This document shows, in pieces, positions 28,222 through 35,364 of a stretch of 64,000 bases of DNA. The notes under the pieces are model-generated. The model was not told the DNA's origin, ran no database searches, and worked only from the letters and a program-made list of their open reading frames with translations. The stretch is from an uncultured Christensenella sp. (lineage in GTDB: Bacteria > Bacillota > Clostridia > Christensenellales > UBA3700). A program made the position numbers and the translations under genes. Where the stretch lies: positions 1 through 64,000 of the forward strand of contig CASDWJ010000028.1 in assembly GCA_949284695.1 (NCBI GenBank). The letters are read 5' to 3'. How positions within the stretch are numbered: the stretch's first letter is position 1; each line of letters opens with the position of its first letter.

Positions 28222-28320
28222 ACGGGAGCACGTGACCTCTTTGAGAGGAATAGCCGAAAGGGCGGAACAATGCTCCTTGATTTGTCGGAGGAAACACGTA
28301 AGTGGAGCCTCCTTTTTATT
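28222..28320 (+). ncRNA. unidentified structured small RNA or leader
   Basis: It begins at the expected start point of the promoter at 28187. GGAGCA (28225-28230) pairs with TGCTCC (28271-28276) and encloses two hairpins, CCTC-GAGG and GCC-GGC, giving a three-way junction. A terminator hairpin GGAGG/CCTCC with TTTTT ends at about 28320. I compared it from memory with common riboswitch classes, SRP RNA and 6S RNA and found no match. It could be an independent ~100-base RNA or a first regulatory leader of mntP. Confidence 0.55.
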
Positions 28321-28378
28321 GCCGTCTCAAAGTCAAGTGACAGTCCGGTGCCGCCTGAGGAAAAAGCAGTCTGATGAG

Positions 28379-28408
28379 TTGACAGCATTCGTCTTGTTAT
28401 GTTAGACT
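28379..28408 (+). promoter_or_regulatory. promoter of mntP and its riboswitch
   Basis: TTGACA at 28379-28384, 18-base spacer, TAGACT at 28403-28408. Transcription would start just before the riboswitch. Confidence 0.65.
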
Positions 28409-28410
28409 AA

Positions 28411-28502
28411 CAAGCGGTGAGGGAGTAGTCGGCGAAACTCTCGTTATAAGTCAACATACTTGTCTTTCGGGGCATGGCTTATATTAAATGGCAAGACTCA
28501 CA
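28411..28502 (+). promoter_or_regulatory. yybP-ykoY manganese riboswitch
   Basis: The class signatures are present: GGGAGTAG after the first stem strand, GTCAACATACT in the internal loop and CAAGACTCAC at the end. GTGAG (28417-28421) pairs with CTCAC (28497-28501) as the closing stem. The same CTCAC strand is needed for the terminator at 28498-28533, so Mn binding would block termination and turn mntP on. This class controls mntP in Escherichia coli, which agrees with the gene downstream. Confidence 0.82.
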
Positions 28503-28533
28503 CATAGCACACCCGTACTATGTGTGATTTTTT
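28498..28533 (+). terminator. riboswitch-controlled terminator
   Basis: Perfect 10 bp stem TCACACATAG / CTATGTGTGA followed by six T. It overlaps the 3' strand of the riboswitch closing stem. Confidence 0.88.
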
Positions 28534-28559
28534 ATTGCACGGTACGAAAGAGAGGGTAT

Positions 28560-29144
28560 ATGTCAATTTTCGATATCATCGTGATGGCTCTCGGCGTGTC
28601 TGCCGACGCGTTCGCGGTCTCTATGTGCAAGGGCGTGGAGATGAAGAAATTCATCTGGAAGTATGCGCTTCTGATCGCGCTTTTCTTCGGCGGCTTTCAG
28701 GTGCTCATGCCCGTCATCGGCTGGGCGGCGGCTTCGCTGTTTGAACAATACATCACCGCGTTCGATCACTGGATAGCGTTCGGCTTGCTTCTGCTCCTCG
28801 GCGGCAAAATGGTCTACGACGGTATTTTCGACAAGGAAAAAGAGGGGGAGGAGAAAGACGACGCGCCGATGAAGCTCGGCTTCGTCACCCTTTTGCTTAT
28901 GGCGATAGCGACCAGTATCGACGCGCTCGCCGTCGGCGTCACCTTCGCGTTCCTTCAGGTCAACGTCTGGCTTGCCGTCTCGATTATAGGCGCGACGACG
29001 TTTACGTGCAGTCTCATCGGGGTCGGGATAGGAGTAAAAGTCGGCGACAAGTTCAAGAACAAAGCAGAGATCTTCGGCGGTGTAATTCTCATACTGCTCG
29101 GTGTGAAAATCCTTTTGGAGCACCTCGGCGTGATAAGTTTTTAA
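28560..29144 (+). CDS. mntP: MntP manganese efflux pump
   Basis: Six-helix membrane protein of 194 residues that exports Mn2+. The conserved acidic residues in helices 1 and 4 are in SADAFAVSMCKG and TSIDALAVGVTF, the internal repeat of the family. A charged loop (about 98-112) separates the two halves. The start at 28560 follows AGAGGG; an upstream in-frame codon at 28488 lies inside the riboswitch and is not used. The riboswitch and terminator make this a Mn-induced gene. Confidence 0.95.
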   Translation: MSIFDIIVMALGVSADAFAVSMCKGVEMKKFIWKYALLIALFFGGFQVLMPVIGWAAASLFEQYITAFDHWIAFGLLLLLGGKMVYDGIFDKEKEGEEKDDAPMKLGFVTLLLMAIATSIDALAVGVTFAFLQVNVWLAVSIIGATTFTCSLIGVGIGVKVGDKFKNKAEIFGGVILILLGVKILLEHLGVISF

Positions 29145-29175
29145 ATACAAAGACTATACGTTTGCCATAAAAAAG

Positions 29176-29199
29176 AAACGGCTACAGAGCCGTTTTTTT
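29176..29199 (+). terminator. terminator of mntP
   Basis: AAACGGCT / AGCCGTTT stem with seven T. Confidence 0.85.
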
Positions 29200-29272
29200 G
29201 TCGTCGATACAGTTTGTTGCTTGCATCATATCGCCGCTCTCTTATTCAGGCACAAAGAGATATTGCCCGATG

Positions 29273-29296
29273 ATTTTTCCTGCCCGTGTAGATAAA
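29273..29296. repeat. dispersed 24 bp repeat, copy 2
   Basis: Identical to 15525-15548; located just beyond the stop of birA. Confidence 0.85.
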
Positions 29297-29304
29297 CCCC
29301 ATTT

Positions 29305-30282
29305 TTACGATCTCGGTCTCACGGATATTTCTCCGCACGCGAGACGGCGTTTTTCGCTTCTTCCGTCCTCGTTTATTATAAGCGAGCCGTTGTCGTCGAT
29401 ATCTTCCACGATCCCGCTTTTCGGAGCTCTGTCTATCTCGTAATCCACTACCGCGCCTATCACGAAATTGTGCTTGCGGTAGTAATCCATATAGCTTTTG
29501 TCGGTCAGATCTCGGGACAAGTCGAGCAGGTTGGCGATCGTCGCGGCGATCAGTTCGTTGCGCTTTGCGGGCGCGTTTTCTAAAAACAGAGACCCCGCCT
29601 TGTCCTTGAGTTCGGGAGAAAAATCGGCAAGAGCGGTATCGTAATTTATCCCCGTGCCTACGATTATCCCGCTTATGCCACCGACCGCGATGTCCGCTTG
29701 CGCCTGCGTGGATATGCCCACGACCTTGCGCCCGTTCATGTAAATATCGTTGACCCATTTTATCGAGACGGGCAGTCCCAGCACGTCGGTGATCGCCTTG
29801 TGCACCGCGACCGCCGCGGCAGGGGTAATCATCACCGCTTTTTCTATCGAAAGCGTCGGGCGGATAAGCGTGCTGAAATACAAGCCGCCTTTTGGGGAGC
29901 AGAAGCTCTTGCCCAGTCTGCCTTGCCCGCTTTTTTGTTCCAGAGCCACGACGGTCGTGCCGTGAGGAGCGCCGTTCGCCGCCGCCGCGCCCACGTCTAT
30001 GTTGGTCGAGACCGTGCTTTGCTTGACTTCAAGCGGGATATCCTTGTATTCTTCGGGAAGCGCCGCGCGTATCCCTTCGACCGACACCACGTCGCTCGCG
30101 CCCGTCAGCATATATCCTCTGTTGGTCGTCGCGGAGATCGAGTAGCCGTCGCCCGTCAGACTTTTTACCGCCTTCCATACCGCCGCGCGCGAAACGCCCA
30201 GCCTGTCGGCGATCTGCTGACCCGACAGAGCAACGGTCTTGTTTTCTTCGAGCAATCTGAGGACTGCGGTTTTGGTATCCAT
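29305..30282 (-). CDS. birA: bifunctional biotin ligase / biotin repressor BirA
   Basis: Protein of 325 residues that attaches biotin to carboxylase carrier proteins and, with its DNA-binding domain, represses biotin genes. A winged HTH spans 1-60 (QQIADRLGVSRAAVWKAVKS). The ligase domain has the adenylate loop SGQGRLGKSF (118-127), the biotin site KWVNDI (175-180) and a short C-terminal SH3-like domain. The N-terminal HTH marks the bifunctional form. No biotin gene is in the window. Confidence 0.95.
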   Translation of the reverse strand: MDTKTAVLRLLEENKTVALSGQQIADRLGVSRAAVWKAVKSLTGDGYSISATTNRGYMLTGASDVVSVEGIRAALPEEYKDIPLEVKQSTVSTNIDVGAAAANGAPHGTTVVALEQKSGQGRLGKSFCSPKGGLYFSTLIRPTLSIEKAVMITPAAAVAVHKAITDVLGLPVSIKWVNDIYMNGRKVVGISTQAQADIAVGGISGIIVGTGINYDTALADFSPELKDKAGSLFLENAPAKRNELIAATIANLLDLSRDLTDKSYMDYYRKHNFVIGAVVDYEIDRAPKSGIVEDIDDNGSLIINEDGRSEKRRLACGEISVRPRS

Positions 30283-30383
30283 TTTTCACCTCGCTGACGC
30301 TAATATTTTACCCCTTGCAGGCATAACAAGTCAAGTTGAGACCGCATATATGAAAGCGCTCGAATATGTAAATGCGAAAACCG

Positions 30384-30401
30384 CGCATAACGCGGTTTGA
30401 T
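30384..30401. terminator. hairpin downstream of the acetyltransferase gene
   Basis: AACCGCG / CGCGGTT hairpin between birA and the GNAT gene; the T run is short, so function is uncertain. Confidence 0.4.
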
Positions 30402-30472
30402 ATGTCTGTCTGTCGACGGACGATTTGCGATTTCAGTCGTTTTGACTGTCTTGATTTACGCAAAAGTAATTT

Positions 30473-31036
30473 TTAAAAATTCGGATTTACCCACCCCATC
30501 TCGAGACGCACCTCTTTGCGCTTTATATCGGTATTGGAATAGTCGCAGGAGAGGAAGCCGACAAGGTCGAAGCCTTCGTGCAGATAAAATCCTACGGCAT
30601 TTGTGTTGCAGGATTGCGTCTCAAGTATCAGCATGCGTGCGCCACGCTTTTTCGCCTGCGCTTTGGCTATGTCCATAAGCTTTTTTCCCAGCCCTTGTCT
30701 GCGGTAGTTCTCGTCTATCCACAGCTCGGTCACACGTATGCGGTTTGCCCATTTTTCGGGATAAAGTTCAATGGCTCCGACGAGCGCGTCGCCGTCGAAC
30801 GCGCCGTATGCGAACGCGCCTTTCCAGTGCTTCTGAAACAGTTTGTCGGGGAAGTCGTATTCTTCGGGTGTGTGGGTGACGGGGGAGACGAACTTTGAGA
30901 GAGAAAAATCCGCGCGCCAGCCGTCCTCGGTGCGGGACAGAGATACGTTGTAATATGTACCGGTCGTATATCGTATCGGCAGTATCCTGCCTTCGTAATC
31001 TTTTTTATATATGCGTTTTATCGTCACGGGTACCAT
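30473..31036 (-). CDS. GNAT-family N-acetyltransferase
   Basis: Product of 187 residues with a GNAT fold: RVTELWIDENYRRQGLGKKLMDIAKAQAKKRG contains the acetyl-CoA loop (R-R-Q-G-L-G-K). The next strand reads LETQSCNTNAVGFYLHEGFDLVGF. The first ~70 residues are an N-terminal extension with a TGTYYNVSLSR segment, seen in relatives near antibiotic or sugar acetyltransferases. The substrate is unknown. Only a weak ribosome site is visible. Confidence 0.88.
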   Translation of the reverse strand: MVPVTIKRIYKKDYEGRILPIRYTTGTYYNVSLSRTEDGWRADFSLSKFVSPVTHTPEEYDFPDKLFQKHWKGAFAYGAFDGDALVGAIELYPEKWANRIRVTELWIDENYRRQGLGKKLMDIAKAQAKKRGARMLILETQSCNTNAVGFYLHEGFDLVGFLSCDYSNTDIKRKEVRLEMGWVNPNF

Positions 31037-31118
31037 AATTTCTTTTATTTTTTCGCCTTGCAGCTCTCATAGACGAGAGCGGGTCGTAGCCGTACGGCAA
31101 CGGTTTCAAAGTGCAACA

Positions 31119-31670
31119 TTAGCGGTCGGACTTGAGCAACGCATAATAGCACGCGTCACAGATACCTCGGTTGTTCCAATCCGAGCTTCTTAAAGTCCCT
31201 TCGTATTTCATACCGCATTTTTGCATGACTTTGCCCGAGTTGGGATTGTTGGGATCGTGTCTTGATTCTATTCTGTTGAATTCTACGACGTCGAACAAGA
31301 AATCCATGACGGCTTGGAGAGCTTCCGACATAATGCCTTTGCGCCACCATTTTTTGCCGAGGCAGTAGCCGATATGCGCCATTGCAACTTCTTCGTTCAT
31401 GTGTACGACCGATATGCCGCCTATCGGCTCGTCGCCGTTTTCTTTCAGCACTATCGCCCATTGATAGAATTTTTCGTCCGAGTATCTCGCCGTCCAGTCC
31501 CTGATCACGCTTTTGCTGACCTCTATGTCTGCATGAGGTTGCCACATCAGGAATTTTGTGACTTCTTCGTCGTTTGCCCAGTTTTCAAACATTGCATGAG
31601 CGTCTTTATCTGTAAATTGTCTCAGAATAAGACGTTTCGTCTCCAATTCTTGCGTGCCGCAATGGTTCAT
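31119..31670 (-). CDS. GNAT acetyltransferase, RimJ/RimL type
   Basis: Product of 183 residues. It begins ELETKRLILRQFTDKDAHAMFENWANDEEV, the hallmark of the RimJ/RimL branch, with the acetyl-CoA loop in CLGKKWWRKGIMSEAL and the following block FNRIESRHDPNNPNSGKVMQKCGMKYEGT. It may acetylate a ribosomal protein N-terminus or a small amine. The separate GNAT gene downstream on the same strand is from a different branch. Confidence 0.9.
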   Translation of the reverse strand: MNHCGTQELETKRLILRQFTDKDAHAMFENWANDEEVTKFLMWQPHADIEVSKSVIRDWTARYSDEKFYQWAIVLKENGDEPIGGISVVHMNEEVAMAHIGYCLGKKWWRKGIMSEALQAVMDFLFDVVEFNRIESRHDPNNPNSGKVMQKCGMKYEGTLRSSDWNNRGICDACYYALLKSDR

Positions 31671-31826
31671 TTTGCCCCCTTGTTGCAGGTCGGATATTCT
31701 TGACGATTGACCTGATAATATAATGATATAACGCGCACGCGGCTATGTCAATATCTGCATTTTTGCGAAAATGCGGACAAAACGCCGCCCGTTTACAAAT
31801 TTCGCGCCGCTTTTTTGCAACTTGTC

Positions 31827-31855
31827 TTGACGGCGCGCCCGTATTGTGGTAATCT
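31827..31855 (+). promoter_or_regulatory. tRNA-Gly promoter
   Basis: TTGACG at 31827-31832, 17-base spacer, TAATCT at 31850-31855. Confidence 0.7.
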
Positions 31856-31879
31856 TTTGATTAGACAACTCAATATCGC

Positions 31880-31953
31880 GCAGGTATAGTTCAATGGTAG
31901 AATACGGGCTTCCCAAGCCTGGGGCGCGGGTCCGATTCCCGTTACCTGCTCCA
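31880..31953 (+). tRNA. tRNA-Gly (CCC)
   Basis: Full cloverleaf with acceptor GCAGGTA/TACCTGC, anticodon loop TTCCCAA and encoded CCA. Confidence 0.95.
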
Positions 31954-31990
31954 AAAAGTCCTTCCGCAAAAAATGCGGAAGGACTTTTCC
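31954..31990 (+). terminator. tRNA-Gly terminator
   Basis: Perfect 15 bp stem, 31954-31968 with 31974-31988, ending in TTTT. Confidence 0.9.
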
Positions 31991-32043
31991 GTTGTAACAT
32001 TATTAAACCGATTATAGAAAATGCAACAGCACGAAATAATGCG

Positions 32044-32757
32044 TTAAGAGTGCAGTTCTTTGTGTTGGATCCAGAACGCGGTGTCGGGCTTGAGCACGAG
32101 GATGTCGATGGGACCGCCCACGGTCTCCGTTACGCTCGAGTAATGCATAGTTTTTATCGTTACGTCAACGGCATACTGGGCAAAGTTTATTGCGTCCTGC
32201 AGAGTAAAAAGCCCCCACGAAACGTCCGTAGCTCCGAGAGAGATTTCTTTTCCGTTCTGGTCGCGCATATACGTGTTCTGTATGATTTTTGAAAGGGTCT
32301 GGATTTCTCCATCCCATCTCGCTCCGGGGGTAGATGTTTTGATTTCGGAAATTTCTTCGCTAAGCACGTTCAGCCAAAAAAGCTGCTGCGATTTTACGTT
32401 GTTATCCGAGCGGTATCCGGCAACGATGAAGTTTGTGTTCGGAGTTACGGGGGTCTTACGGAAATAATCTATCAGCATTTGCGGGACTTCGGCAACTTCG
32501 GTCTTTTCATTGATATGCTCTCTGATGAACGCCTCGATATAGCCAGTGATCGGGGTGCCGTCTAGCGACGCGTCGCCGCATGTGGAAATGCCGATATTGT
32601 TAGGGCACAGAAAGGTTTTGTTTGTGGTGTCGGTAGTGTACACGCCGATCTTTATTACGGTGCGGTCGCCGTCTGTATCCGTATGCGTGTACGTCGTCCT
32701 GCTGTCGCTTGCAAGTACGATCCCTTCTTTAACGTGAACGGCTATGATAAAAGACAT
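32044..32757 (-). CDS. proteasome-beta-like Ntn hydrolase
   Basis: Protein of 237 residues that starts Met-Ser-Phe-Ile-Ile-Ala. If Met is removed, Ser1 would be the N-terminal nucleophile, and the strand IIAVHVKEGIVLASDSRTT resembles the first hairpin of 20S/HslV beta subunits. Asp17 falls exactly at the proteasome position and Lys35 is near the usual Lys33 (TVIKIGVY). A later strand reads FIVAGYRSDN and the C-terminus has the mixed helix-strand pattern of the fold. No unfoldase is adjacent. A peptidase or acylase role is inference. Confidence 0.72.
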   Translation of the reverse strand: MSFIIAVHVKEGIVLASDSRTTYTHTDTDGDRTVIKIGVYTTDTTNKTFLCPNNIGISTCGDASLDGTPITGYIEAFIREHINEKTEVAEVPQMLIDYFRKTPVTPNTNFIVAGYRSDNNVKSQQLFWLNVLSEEISEIKTSTPGARWDGEIQTLSKIIQNTYMRDQNGKEISLGATDVSWGLFTLQDAINFAQYAVDVTIKTMHYSSVTETVGGPIDILVLKPDTAFWIQHKELHS

Positions 32758-33080
32758 TTAACTTTCGCTCCCTCATCTATTGATATTTTAATTATACCAT
32801 AACAATATCCAAATCGCATAACTCATTTTTTCCGCGGACAAATATAAATTGCAAGCAAAGCGAAGAAGCAAGGTGTAACGCGAAGATTTTTTTGCAAATC
32901 TTTCGATTGCAAAAAAATAGAAGCAAAGTAACCTTTGCCAAATACTGTGCGAGCGAAGCGAGCCATCGCAAAAAGTTGGTAGCATAGCGTGACTTTTTGC
33001 GAAAAGCGAAGGAGCAAGGCTTACAGCGCAGCTTTTTTTTGGATAAAAAAAGTGGAGCAAAGTTGCCTTTGCTCCTGAGC
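32758..33080. other. hairpin-rich noncoding region with degenerate duplication
   Basis: Two diverged copies of a unit starting AAGCGAAG-A/G-AGCAAGG (about 32857 and 33004) and ending GCAAAGT-NN-CCTTTGC. It also carries 10-11 bp inverted repeats TTTTTTTGCAA/TTGCAAAAAAA and CGCAAAAAGT/ACTTTTTGCG. No gene seen. Confidence 0.6.
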
Positions 33081-33095
33081 TGGTCGGAGTGACTA
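33081..33095 (-). repeat. displaced copy of the tRNA-Pro 3' end
   Basis: TGGTCGGAGTGACTA is identical to 33332-33346, the CCA end of tRNA-Pro. On its downstream side a GGAGCAAAG/CTTTGCTCC hairpin and T run form another terminator. Confidence 0.8.
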
Positions 33096-33272
33096 TATAT
33101 TCGCTTATCGGCAAATTACATATGACAATATTTCTGCAAGCCGCGAAAGCAACCGCGAGGCGGATTGCCGTAAGGAGCTACGAAGTAGCGACGGAATAGT
33201 GAACGAAGTGAACGTCACGATTTCGATATCGACGGCACGGAGACGCAAGAAAGCGAAGGCATAAACAGGACA
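33096..33272. other. insert between the displaced tRNA-Pro end and the tRNA terminator
   Basis: No gene. It contains GTAAGGAGC followed by GACGGAATAG (33170-33198), also seen in diverged form at 41350-41380. Confidence 0.6.
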
Positions 33273-33299
33273 TAAAAAAGCACCGAGGAAACTCGGTGT
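33273..33299 (-). terminator. tRNA-Pro terminator
   Basis: CACCGAG / CTCGGTG stem; six T follow on the minus strand. Confidence 0.85.
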
Positions 33300-33331
33300 T
33301 TTTTATGTTCGCGAAAGCCGAGCTTTCGCTT

Positions 33332-33408
33332 TGGTCGGAGTGACTAGATTCGAACTAGCGGCCTCTTGAACCCCATTCAAGCGCGCTACCAAACTGCGCC
33401 ACACCCCG
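33332..33408 (-). tRNA. tRNA-Pro (GGG)
   Basis: Acceptor CGGGGTG/CACTCCG, anticodon loop ATGGGGT, T-loop GTTCGAATC and encoded CCA. Confidence 0.95.
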
Positions 33409-33489
33409 ACGTCTGCATTTAATAATTATACACGATTTCAACTGTTTGTCAAGTCAAAACGCGCACAATTTACTTGCAAACGCGACGAT

Positions 33490-34728
33490 TTATTTGTTAA
33501 GGCTGTCGATAAACTGCTGGGCGGTACGTCCCGATTTGCCGGAGCCGCGCATCTGCCACTGGAGCGCGCGGGTGCAGAGTTCGACGTCGGGCATATCGAT
33601 GCCGGCGCGTTTTGCGAGTGCGCGGACGATGTTGAGGTACTCCTCCTGATTGGGGGAAGTGAACAGGATCGTCAGACCGAAACGCGCGACGAGCGACAGT
33701 TTTTCGGCGAGGGTATCGCTGCGGTGCACCTCGTCGCTACCCACGTGCATATCGTTGCGGTCTGAGAAGGTCTCCTTGACGAGGTGACGACGGTTGGACG
33801 TCGCGTAGATAAGCACGTTGGACGGACGGCATTCTATACCGCCCTCGATGATCGCCTTGAAATATTTGTATTCGGTCTCGAATTCTTCAAAAGAGAGGTC
33901 GTCGAGGTAGAGGATGAAGCGGTAATTGCGGTCCTTTATTTTGGAGATCAGCTCGCTTATCGAGGTGAACTGATGCTTGTACACTTCGATGATCCTGAGG
34001 CCTCTGTCGGCATATTCGCTCAGCAGAGCTTTGACCGACGATGACTTGCCCGTGCCGCCGTCTCCGTACAGCAATACGTTGTTTGCGCTCTTGCCGTCGA
34101 GGAAGGCGAGGGTATTGTCGAGCAGTTGTTTTTTCTGCGATTCGTACCCGACTAAATCCGCAAGTTTTTTGCGCTCCGTGTTGGTTATATACTGCAATTC
34201 GATATTAGTGCTGCCTGATTTGCTGACCAGTCTGAACGCGCGGTACAGCCCGAATTCGCCCACGCCGAACTTTTCGTAATAGTCCTTGACAGCGGCGAGG
34301 AACGCGCGTTCGTCCGTCGCTTTGTCGAGGTTGTCGGCAAGATAAGAGATCTTTTCGCCCGCCTCGCCGTGATAGCTTTCGTCGGGCGCGACGTCGAAGT
34401 CGAGCAGGGTGACTACGCTTCCCGGGTAGACGGTCTTGAGGTCGTAGTGCCACAGCTTGAAGAGCTGTTCCATATCGAACAGCGCGAGTTGTGACAGCTT
34501 GTCGTCCGCAGTCTTTTTTCTTTCGCAGGACAGAGAAAACGCATTCTCGTCGGTCGCGATCAGATAGGCGAGATATTTTTTCCAGACGTTGCCGCCCAGG
34601 TTGAATTTTTTGGCGAAAGCCGCCAGTTCTCCGACGGCTTTGATTCTGCCGTTTTCCGCACCCGTCAGAGTGTTTATGATACCCTTGTTCAGATCGTAAA
34701 GGCAAAGCCCGTCGATCAAGTCTTTCAT
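33490..34728 (-). CDS. DUF815-family AAA-type ATPase
   Basis: Protein of 412 residues with an N-terminal helical region (1-190) and a C-terminal P-loop ATPase. Walker A is YGDGGTGKSS (221-230), Walker B FILYLDDLSF (271-280), and sensor-like NVLIYATSNRRHLV follows. This arrangement is typical of DUF815 proteins, whose cellular role is unsettled. The C-terminus ends in a lid-like helix with WQMRGSGKSGRTAQQF. It is monocistronic, flanked by two tRNA genes. Confidence 0.9.
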   Translation of the reverse strand: MKDLIDGLCLYDLNKGIINTLTGAENGRIKAVGELAAFAKKFNLGGNVWKKYLAYLIATDENAFSLSCERKKTADDKLSQLALFDMEQLFKLWHYDLKTVYPGSVVTLLDFDVAPDESYHGEAGEKISYLADNLDKATDERAFLAAVKDYYEKFGVGEFGLYRAFRLVSKSGSTNIELQYITNTERKKLADLVGYESQKKQLLDNTLAFLDGKSANNVLLYGDGGTGKSSSVKALLSEYADRGLRIIEVYKHQFTSISELISKIKDRNYRFILYLDDLSFEEFETEYKYFKAIIEGGIECRPSNVLIYATSNRRHLVKETFSDRNDMHVGSDEVHRSDTLAEKLSLVARFGLTILFTSPNQEEYLNIVRALAKRAGIDMPDVELCTRALQWQMRGSGKSGRTAQQFIDSLNK

Positions 34729-34886
34729 ACCTGTATCCTCGTTGTTTTTTTACAGTATAAACCCTTTGGGCGACAAAATAAACTGTTTTTGCGCACATAA
34801 AACCCCTCAGTTGCAAAAATTTTCTTGCAAAACATCTCAATATCGGTTGCAAATCTCGCCAAATGTGATAAAATATATCTACACGT

Positions 34887-34973
34887 GCGGGTGTGGCGGA
34901 ACTGGCAGACGCGTAAGATTCAGGTTCTTATAGTCGCAAGGCTGTGCAGGTTCAAGTCCTGTCACCCGCACCA
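34887..34973 (+). tRNA. tRNA-Leu (CAG)
   Basis: Acceptor GCGGGTG/CACCCGC, long variable arm, anticodon loop TTCAGGT, CCA encoded. A TTGCAA/TAAAAT promoter ends about 13 bases upstream. Confidence 0.95.
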
Positions 34974-35008
34974 ACAAAAAAGAGAGTTGAACTCAACTCT
35001 CTTTTTTG
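34974..35008 (+). terminator. tRNA-Leu (CAG) terminator
   Basis: AAAAAAGAGAGTTGA / TCAACTCTCTTTTTT hairpin directly after CCA. Confidence 0.9.
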
Positions 35009-35033
35009 TTTGTCCGAGCGACCCGCGACGAGG

Positions 35034-35160
35034 ACCGTGAGCCTTAAATAAGTATCGCATTTGTAAAAAATTATGGAGGCGAACGGTTCAGAAAATGCAA
35101 GCAGGAATTATGACAGAAGGGAAGATCATCTTTGCATTTTCTTTTCGCGCAAGCGAAAGC
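35034..35160 (+). repeat. ~130 bp island-flanking repeat, left copy
   Basis: Shares ACCGTGAGCC, GGCGAACGGT, CAGAAAATGCAAGCAG and TTTGCATTTTC with TTTTCGCG plus AAGCGAAAGCC with the inverted copy at 41136-41265. Internal ATGCAAGCAG...TTTGCAT can form a stem. Confidence 0.78.
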
Positions 35161-35161
35161 C

Positions 35162-35177
35162 CCTGTCACCCGCACCA
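35162..35177 (+). repeat. displaced copy of the tRNA-Leu (CAG) 3' end
   Basis: CCTGTCACCCGCACCA is identical to 34958-34973 and is joined to the end of the 130 bp repeat. Confidence 0.85.
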
Positions 35178-35183
35178 GTACCA

Positions 35184-35221
35184 ACGTAAGTTGAACCGAG
35201 TGTTTGACTTACGTTTTTTTA
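35184..35221 (+). terminator. terminator after the displaced tRNA end
   Basis: ACGTAAG / CTTACGT stem with a TTGAACC loop start and eight T. Confidence 0.85.
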
Positions 35222-35364
35222 TTTTAGAATTTATGCGCGCTAAATATATTTTATAAAAGTTTGACAGCGTTTCATTGTAATGTTATAATAAAGAGTACTA
35301 TTATCAACGGTTTACTTTGCTTCTGCTTATTTTTTGGATAGTAGTTTTTTAGTTGGAGGAGCGT

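Noticed and set aside
28222..28375. ZTP, cobalamin or M-box riboswitch before mntP
   Set aside because: Short phrases resemble these classes, but the conserved cores are not present in the right order.
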